A DNA stretch of 64,000 nucleotides from Psococerastis gibbosa. Its lineage: Eukaryota > Arthropoda > Insecta > Psocodea > Psocidae. The stretch lies in contig OZ020489.1 of assembly GCA_963971405.1 (NCBI GenBank), positions 1,488,001-1,552,000 of the forward strand, read 5' to 3'. Shown piece after piece: positions 36,601-45,600 of the stretch (position 1 is its first letter; each line of letters begins with the position of its first letter). The position numbers and the translations under genes were made by a program. The notes under the pieces are model-generated. The model was not told the origin of the DNA, made no database searches, and saw only the letters and a list, made by a program, of their open reading frames with translations.

Positions 36601-39600
36601 GTTTTGTTCGTAATTTGTATGTAAAACTTGGAAGCTTTTCGCAATGAAGTTGTAGGAACTAGGCAGTCGATCAAGTCGATGAAGCTGAATGGAATGGACG
36701 GTTGTATACTTGAGATGATTGTATTGAGATAGTTATCGACTCCACTTGAGTAAGAGTCACTAATCAAACAATGATTACAATATCAGGTGTGTGAAAAGAA
36801 CGATACATGCTAACAATTAATAATAGATTTAGCCGAGCCTGCTTCCATGTAGACAAACCAACTCTGTGTCCCCAGCTAAAGGAGCTGATGAGACACAGAG
36901 AGTAGCTTAAAGATATTATTGAATAAAATAAAAATATGTGAAAAGAAGATTTAGGAATATTGAATTGTGTGAATGTGAACAGCGCCATCTGCCGGGAAAA
37001 AGGTAAAGCTGGAAGCAGACTGGTTATTACATAATATAATATTACATACTATGTGGGACTAAGTCGTCCCCACAAAGTGTAAAAAGGACATCAGTGTTAA
37101 AACATATACCAAATAATTCTGCAATATATTGAATTAAGTACAATAGGTTAGTTAGATTTTAGCGTTTCTTGGTATAATTTTCCAGAAGAGAGATTTTTTT
37201 TTTGCTCCCTTTTTTCTAACGTTGCTTATCAATAAATGGCCACTATTATGCGCTTTTTTATTCAAAATTCCTTCCCTCGCTCTTTTCGAATGAGTCTTCG
37301 TCTATAAAATTTAAAGAATTTTGCTGCCCAACTGCTTGAAATCCTAATTCGCCTATCTCGCACCTTTATTTCAAAAATAAGTTATTTTATTTCCACTAGA
37401 GTGGCCCCGACCCCCCCCCCCCCCCCTCCCTTGTTTGGAAAGTCTTGGTTTATAATATTATATTATTATATTATTATTACTTATATTACAACAGGGCAAG
37501 GACATTGCCCCTTAGATGTAATACATATAGTCGAAGTAGATTTGATAAATAAATGGAAACAAAAACTACTTATAAACTAAACACAGAAGAATTACTTAAT
37601 AATGTTTTTACAAATAGGTCACAACATACATACTGTACATAGTTGACAACGTATAAAATAAATAAGAAATAAGTAAAAAATAAGTAAATAGTAGGCATAC
37701 GGTTAACTACTGAGGTGTTATAACAAGCAGCATGCGGATGAGATGTTTATATGATTTTTCGATTTATGTCAATTGTTAGGTGCAACTGTGATAACGTGCT
37801 GTAGAGGCTAGGCAGTCGACGGAGTGTGGAATTGCACCTATAATTTGTAGTGGATAACAGAACATGGAAGAGGCTGTTTCGACCAAGATTTCGAGAAGTT
37901 GGTATGTGGAGCTGGAGATTTGCAAGAATTTCTGGACTGTCTATATGATGTCTGACAATTTTGAAGAGTAGTAGCAAGTCAAGGAATTTCCGCCTTTTTG
38001 AGAGACTTTGAAGCGAAATGTTAAAATTTTGATACCGTGCATGACTTAAGAACCGATTCTGGACCCTTTCAATGCTTTGGACGTGCTTTGAATAGAACGG
38101 GCACCAGGCGTATATATATATCTAAATGAACTGCCATCAAATTGCTATCCAATTGCTATCATAAGACCAATTTATTGCAAATAAATATGTTTCCGGTGAG
38201 GGAACCCCAGGGCATCCTTGTTTCCCCCGGGGGAGACCACTTCAAAATTAATCACCGCATATATTGTACTTTCGGGGGGTGACAATAGATTGTCCAGCAT
38301 AAGTACACCTCCGGGAATAACTTAACTTTGTACTTGACTGAAGCTATATAATTCGTAAGATAAGATACTAGACTAGGATTTTATTTTAGGGAAGGGTGGC
38401 AATTTTGAGACCTGTCTCGCTGAGTACATGATGGCTCACGCTTTCAACATACCTGAACTAAACGTGTACGTAAAGGACTTTAAATATACGACGCCGCCAT
38501 GTCCGTGTAAATAAGTGGAATTGCTATTATTGCTATTGAAGGCCAGTTGCTGATGGTGTGTTTGTGGCGGTTGCAGATTCGGCAAGTCGTCGTCGTTGTC
38601 TGTAGTGCCCACTGTTTCTGTCTACAGCGAGGCCGCATCGGGCCGCAAATACCAGACCGCCCGCAACAGGCCGACAGCGGCGGGCAAGGCCAAGCTCAAC
38701 CACGAGAAGGACGACAGCGGTGCACGCAGGAGCTACAAGTCCAAACCGCAGGTATCTATCAATCCTAAATCTTAAACAGCAACTAGGTACACGGTTGTGG
38801 ACTCAATCATTCAATAACTACACAATGCAGAGGCCCAAAATCGACTCCTGCAACAGTATGGTTATGCCAGACTGCACCAATTTGTAACGTTGCGATTCCA
38901 GGATTAAATTCCATTTCTTACCACAAATCAATCCTGCCGCCATGTTTTTTTCATGGAAATCACAGGGGATTGCCAGAATGGTTTACCGATTGATACAATA
39001 CCATGGTTGGCTATGAGGCAAATGTTGCTCAAGACAAAATTTCCTATTTCAACGGATGTAGGCTTACATATTTTGATTGTTGAGGTCCCAGAACCTAAGA
39101 TATGTACTTACTCACAAGCCAAGCCCACCCTCGGCAGGTCTCCTGAAAGATGTCGTCCTTTTGGTCTTCCCCGTCTTCTACCAGGGCTGGGCACGCGGGT
39201 AGATGCTCTGATTTCATCTCGCGGTTCAACAACGTTGACAGCCCTTGGTCGGGACCTGGGTAATGACGAGTTAATAAGGCTGGCCTGTGTCTGTGGCGGA
39301 TTCTGGTCCATGCCCTTAAAGGTCTGTTAATGGTGTACGACAGTGCACTGGCCGGCTGTTCCAATGTAGTGCCGAGTTTGGCCAGCTCGTCCGCCTTTTC
39401 ATTGCCGCCGACTCCTACATGGCTGGGAATCCACTGTATAGGACACAGTGCCATTCACCCTCAAGCAAATTCGATAGCAGTGTGCGGCAGTTTATTGTTT
39501 TTCCTAATCGGTGGCACGGTTGCTACTCAGAGCAAGAATCAATCAATCAGGAACACTAGAACCTAAAATATGTGGTTTTTACGAAATATCTGCCTGAAGC

Positions 39601-42600
39601 CGTGTTGCTCGGTCGGTTCGTCGATTTGTGGATACATACTACTCAATTTGAATAGCACCTTCCATTGTAAAGTAGTCTTGGTTACATTTTTAATCCCAGG
39701 CCCGCAGCAGCCCAACTTAATAATCACCCCCAAGGAAACTTTCTATTGTAAAATAGCCGTGAAATAGTGTGGTGTTTGTGTTTTGTTGTGGGTTAATTGC
39801 TGAAAAGCCCAAAACTGGCCCACATGGAAAAGAATACAATTTTCGAATTTCATTAAGGTTAAGTTGAATTAAGATGATTATGATTAGAGGAGTGTTTCTG
39901 AGCAGGCTAAAGCCCAGAAGAAGAAAAAGATTATTCATATAACTGTAACCAGGCGCCACGGGAGAAAATTTTCGAAAAATTATTTTGATAGTATTCTGTA
40001 TTAATGCTTAGATGTTACTGACAAGGATTCATTTTAACACTGCAAAAAAGGGGGCCTGGCGGAAAAGGGTTTGAAAAAATTATGCCCGCATTATTAAACT
40101 GCAAATAACTTATTATTGAAGTGACTCTTAACAGGGGATCCGGGGCACATAATTAATGGCTCCATAGAAGAAGGCAACTTCTACACTGTACATACTTTAT
40201 TTCACAATTAACTGTATAGGAACCAATATTGAATTGCAGCCCTCCCCTGCCGACTCAGGCAGCAGCACATCACTCTACAAGTTCAAACTGCAGCGCCCCT
40301 CGGGCAGGTGGGCCTACAAAACGACCCCGAAACCTCGCATCACCATCCGCGGACGGCCCAATGACGAGCAGAACGAGGTAGTGACGTCGCCGTCGCCGCC
40401 AGTGCTGACGGGCAGCGAGTTGGACATGGAGCGGCGGGAGGACAGGGAGGGTGACGAAACGCCACAGCTGGAGCCCAGCGCCACCGTGTCGACCATCAAG
40501 GTGTCTATTTCCACGCCGCCTGACTTTAGTGACACATACTACGAGATTGCCACCGTTAAATCCCCTTACGTGTTTCAGGTAAGTTGAATCAACGGTTTCA
40601 ATTCATACGACATGGTTATGAAAGGCTTTATGAGCAATAGGTACCACACTGTAGTGTGCAGTAGAAGAGTACTCACGAGGTGTACACTTCGATATTAACT
40701 CGTCGCCAAAGCAGCAATATTTGCAACTTTTCGGTACAAAGTGTTAACAAATCTTGTTTCTGTGTATAGGTACTTCTACATACTGGTATATGATACACAT
40801 GTAGGTGACAGAACAAAGTCAGTGGCGGACACAGCTTTGTACTTTGGGGGGTGGGGTCTTCCCTCAAATGCCGCCTCAGGCACATACTGAGAATAAAAGC
40901 AATACGGTATTTGATTTAAGTAGTTGATTTAGTTTTTCGGAAATATTGTGGCTGGTACACATACAGAACAAAATGAAACCATTTAAAGAATTATTACAAT
41001 AACACTTTATATATATATTTTATATTAATTTGCCCGCCACTGAACAAAGTAGGCTAATTCCACTGACAATAGTAGTTTTAAACCTTTTAATGAAGTAATT
41101 TGTTACGTTAAGTAACCAGTACAGTAATAGCCTATTTCCAATTTAGTGTGATTTATCGTGCACTAGGAACCAGCTGCCTAAAAAAATGCAAAGAGACGAT
41201 CAGCAGACCGATGCTGCTTACTTTTCCCGTGCCATTTCCTAAGGGAGGGTCGGCCGCAGGTCTGCGCCGTTTCCAGATGGTTGATGTTAACAATTAAACC
41301 CCTCGATTAATAATCTTCTCCCCTGTAACATAACAAGTTTCATTTGTGGTAAATATCCTCCCTGAGTTGAAGTAGCAGGCTAACTTGTTGGATTGCAGGC
41401 AGGAACATTGAAGAACACGAGATTTATTACGGTCACTACAACCATTGAAAAGACGCTGCAGAGCATGGAGCCCAGCCTGCCTGTGCTCGCCCCGGCGACC
41501 AACGAGCCATTGACCGAAAACATCCTCGCCTCGGCCTCTCCGGTAAGCCTGCTATTTTTCAGCCTACTTTCAGTGATGTTTCTATTGGGTACAGAAGTCA
41601 AGATCAATGATCTGAAATCTTCACTGGTAGGGACAAGGGCGTCTACAGGTCAAGTTTCTGGCCCACAATCCCAAGAAGTAGAGTGAGTGGAGTGACCAAG
41701 AAACGCACAACCCTCGCATCTCTCGATACATAGGCATTTCAATAAGTTCCTTAAAATCTCAAACCCCCAAAACTACTTACTTTGTCACTTTTGTATGATG
41801 TCAGGTGTACGATAAAGACAATGGTGAACCCATTGACTCGAGCATCGCCACACTGCCACCTATCGCCCTGGGCACCGATGCTGAAACTCCGCCACTTGAG
41901 ACGCTGACCGAGAGCTTCAGCACGACGCAGTTGGTGCTCAAGACACACATCCTGCCGGTGATCCGCGGGGGCAGTGACACGACCAGTTACACGCTGGTCC
42001 AGTCGTACCACATCACAAGACTGGTGACGGCGACGAAGACTCTGCCGCCCATGGAGGTTTATCAGTTCGTGCCGAGCAAGTCGCTCAAGGAGTTCAACAG
42101 CCGGTTGGACGAGGCGGGCTCAGAACTCCACCTGGAGCTCGAGTTCGGGGATGACGAGAACCAGGAGGATGATGACGACGACAGCCCTTCAGGTAGGAAG
42201 CCACATTTTATTGCTACCTATTAAATAAATAAATAAAGACTTTTTCTTCTATTACTAAGCCAACCTAGCGGAGTTAGGGCTATAAAGCCCTCCCCTGGCA
42301 TTGGTACCCTCAATGGTGCCTTCTATTACGGTGTTAAGGAGTCGTTCATGACTTATCATTCACTTGGCTCTTCTCACAGATATGAAGGTAATTAATGAGA
42401 TTCCTACCTTAGCTTATCCTTCGTTTGTTATGTGGTCTCTCCATGATATTTTAGCATTCCTCTATACCACTACATTTCAGAGGCTTCCCACTTCTTCTCG
42501 TATATTCCATAAATGTACCGTACCATGTCCTTACATGTTACAATTTACATACTTTGGAAGCAGTAATGCTCATATTTTACATACTGTATGAGGGATATTG

Positions 42601-45600
42601 GGGCACAAGGGGAGGGGGGGCGTAGTCTACCGTGGGAAGGTTTTTTAAAAGATGAAATAGTTTGTAGGCAAAAAAATTTGATTTTGCAAACGATAACATT
42701 ATTAACAAAACTGGAACCAGGGGGACCAGGGTCTCCCCGGGGAATGTTTTTGAATAAATATCTGACATTTTTTCTGTTTTGCTAAATTTGGGGGGGGTCC
42801 AGACCCCACTGACCCCCCCCCCCCCCTTGGCTACGCCACTGGTTATGGGAATTCATGAAATCGTAAAAATTAGAGAGAAAAAGAAGAGAGAGAACACTAT
42901 AAACATGAGAAAGAAAAACCCACAAACGATATACTAGTACAATACATAGACCAGTATATGGTGCGGTGCTGCTTTGCGAAGTACAGATAAGTTAAAGAGA
43001 GGAAAAACTTTTTTGTTTTAAGAATAGAGTTACTTTTTTTATGAAATGGTACAATACTTGGATACCGTACCTTTTATTTCTTTATATAATAAATTGACAT
43101 GGATTGATAAATTTTGGAATGCTGAAAAATACTTGTAGCTGTATGGTGCTTAGGCGCGGTTTCCACCGACCTGCAAGTGCAAAATACACATACGGTGACG
43201 TGGTAGAAGATATCATTAATAAAGACGGGGTTTCCACCGACCTCTCATTGCAGAATGCTAATGACATTGACGGAAACTTTTGTTTTACTCTATGCCATAG
43301 TTAAAATTGGTCAATGATCATAGAGTAAAATCACAAACAAACTAAGGATATGTTAAGTATAAACATTTTAATAGATTTCTATAAAAAGAAAAATTCAAAT
43401 TTCCATCAATGTCATGTGCATTCTGCAATGAGAAGTCGTCGGAAACCCCGCCTAAGTCTTGAATGTAGCTACCACGTCACCGTATGTGTATTTTGCACTT
43501 AGAGGTCGGTGGAAACCGCACCTTAACAATCTAAAGAAGATTGCGGCCGGTTGCGAGTTTAGTCGTACATATTCAAATTGGTTAGAGTTATTCAAGAACC
43601 GTTTTTGTCTGTATAGTAATGTAATAGCTGTCTGGCGTACATCTCAGCTAATTTGGTTATTGCTTTCCAATTTATACGTAGTATAAGGAAAGCTTTGTGA
43701 TGGTCCAAATTTTCGATTCCGAGATTTCAACGGATTTACACGTTTTGAGGTCCCAGGAATCCAAAAAAGTGGTTTTTACGAAATGTCTGTCTGTCTGCAT
43801 GTCTGTCTGTCTGTCTGTCTGTGCGTCGATTTCCGGGCAAACTACTCGGCCGATTTTGATGAAATTTTGCATGTAGGTCCACAAAAATCATACCTCGGGA
43901 CATTTTTTTTTATATAGGTCTAACTCAATTGAGGAGGGGGGTTTAGTTTCAAAAAACTCCAAAAAAACGTTTAAAAAAATTATTTTTCAAAAACGGCTCC
44001 AGCGATTTATTTTAAATTCACAAATGTTGTAGTCGTTATTAATGTTAACAAAATGCGGGGGGTCACTTGCCCCTTGATAGTTTGCTTCTGGGGTAAAAAA
44101 TAAAAATAATTCAATTTTCATAAAAAATATTTTTACTGCTGAACCTTTCTATCGATGATTTCTACCTTCAGGTATGTTTTAGGTGTTCAATAGGATAACA
44201 AAAACGGGCAGCTTGCATTCCCAAAAAAAATATTTGCTTCTGCGTAAAAAATTATTTTTTGAGAAATTATGGAAAATTCACGCTCCAATACATTACGTGA
44301 CATGTGCCATTGTTACTACTGTTACAATGTATTGGTCTGTTCGTTCCAGAATATGCAATTGAGTTTTAAGGGGGTTTTTAATATATATTGAGGTGAACCC
44401 CCCCCTCCCCTCGAGGGATCTGAAGTTTAACCACAGGGAAATTATTTCCTATGATATTACGCATGTCAATATCTTCTAATTTATAAATTGGAAAGCATGT
44501 TCGAGTAAACTCGGACCGGCTCTTTTTATTTCGTGGCAGAGATATTGTAGATAGAGCCACTTTGCATATGTTTGAATACACAAAACTATGGGGTTTTCCA
44601 TTCATGACTTAATGCATTATGGTCACAATTGTGGATATTGCTTATTTACCTTTACCTATATTTTCAAAACTGCACTATCCACCTTCTAGTGTTCTAGGGT
44701 ATTAGTCTTCCTAACTCAAGTTTATACTTGAGATGATTGTTTTTAGGAGTTCGCGCTTTCCCGCCAGATTTAGACCTGGCCAATATTGGCAGCGACTTTG
44801 ACGTCTCTACGGTGGACGCTACAAAATTAGCCGATGCCCTGCGCCAAGCCAAATTGGCTCGCAAGTCTACGACACCCAAACCGACCACCGAGGCGCCCAC
44901 GACGCCCTTGTTGCCCCCCGAGCAGCTGCAGCAGCTCGCGCTGCTGCGCCTCCTCAACCCCAACGCGCAACTCCCCCAGTTGCTCACTTCTTCCAAGCCC
45001 GTCGTCAAGGTGGAGACCATCTGGGAGTCACACGTGATTCCCATAGTCAACGGTGCCAGCACCAGGTTCAGCACGCTGTCCCGACCGCTGGCCACAGTCA
45101 CCAAGACCGACTACGAGGCGGTGACGACGACGACGGCCGCACAGCTGCTGCCCACGCCCACACTCAACCCGTTCTTACCTCAGTTCACAGTCACGTCCAC
45201 GCCTATCGTCACCAACGCGATAGTCACAGCCACCGAGAGCAAGGTCAGTCGACACCAATAAATAGGGGATGCTGCTAGTGAACCTGGTACTCAAGTTGTA
45301 TTGGCATAGCATAGAATTATATATGCATATTGGCTAGGACCCATGGCGTGCCAGCCGCACCCCAACTGTCACATGTACAAGATACGTACTTCTCTTTCTT
45401 TAATGCCACTTGTATCGAAGATTTGTGACCATCATAGCTATTTCGACTTTTGAGACGGCTGCTTTGAAAAGGGAAGTTTTGCTCTTGCCAAAACACTGCC
45501 TCAGGTTTTTCAACCAAGATGTTCATCATCTGCCCGGAACCCTCTGTCCTTCTGTCTTCCCATCAGTGGCGGATTTACCAATAGGCAACTGAGGCAAATG

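Larger units (their letters stand above)
38752..40239 (+). other. intron 8
   Basis: Besides the interrupted family A fragment, nothing is recognised in 38752-39033 or 39661-40239. Acceptor GAATTGCAG. Confidence 0.6.

Noticed and set aside
43662-44523. Family A as a Helitron
   Set aside because: There is a small hairpin near the 3' end, but the ends lack the TC start and CTRR end and no A/T insertion site could be confirmed.
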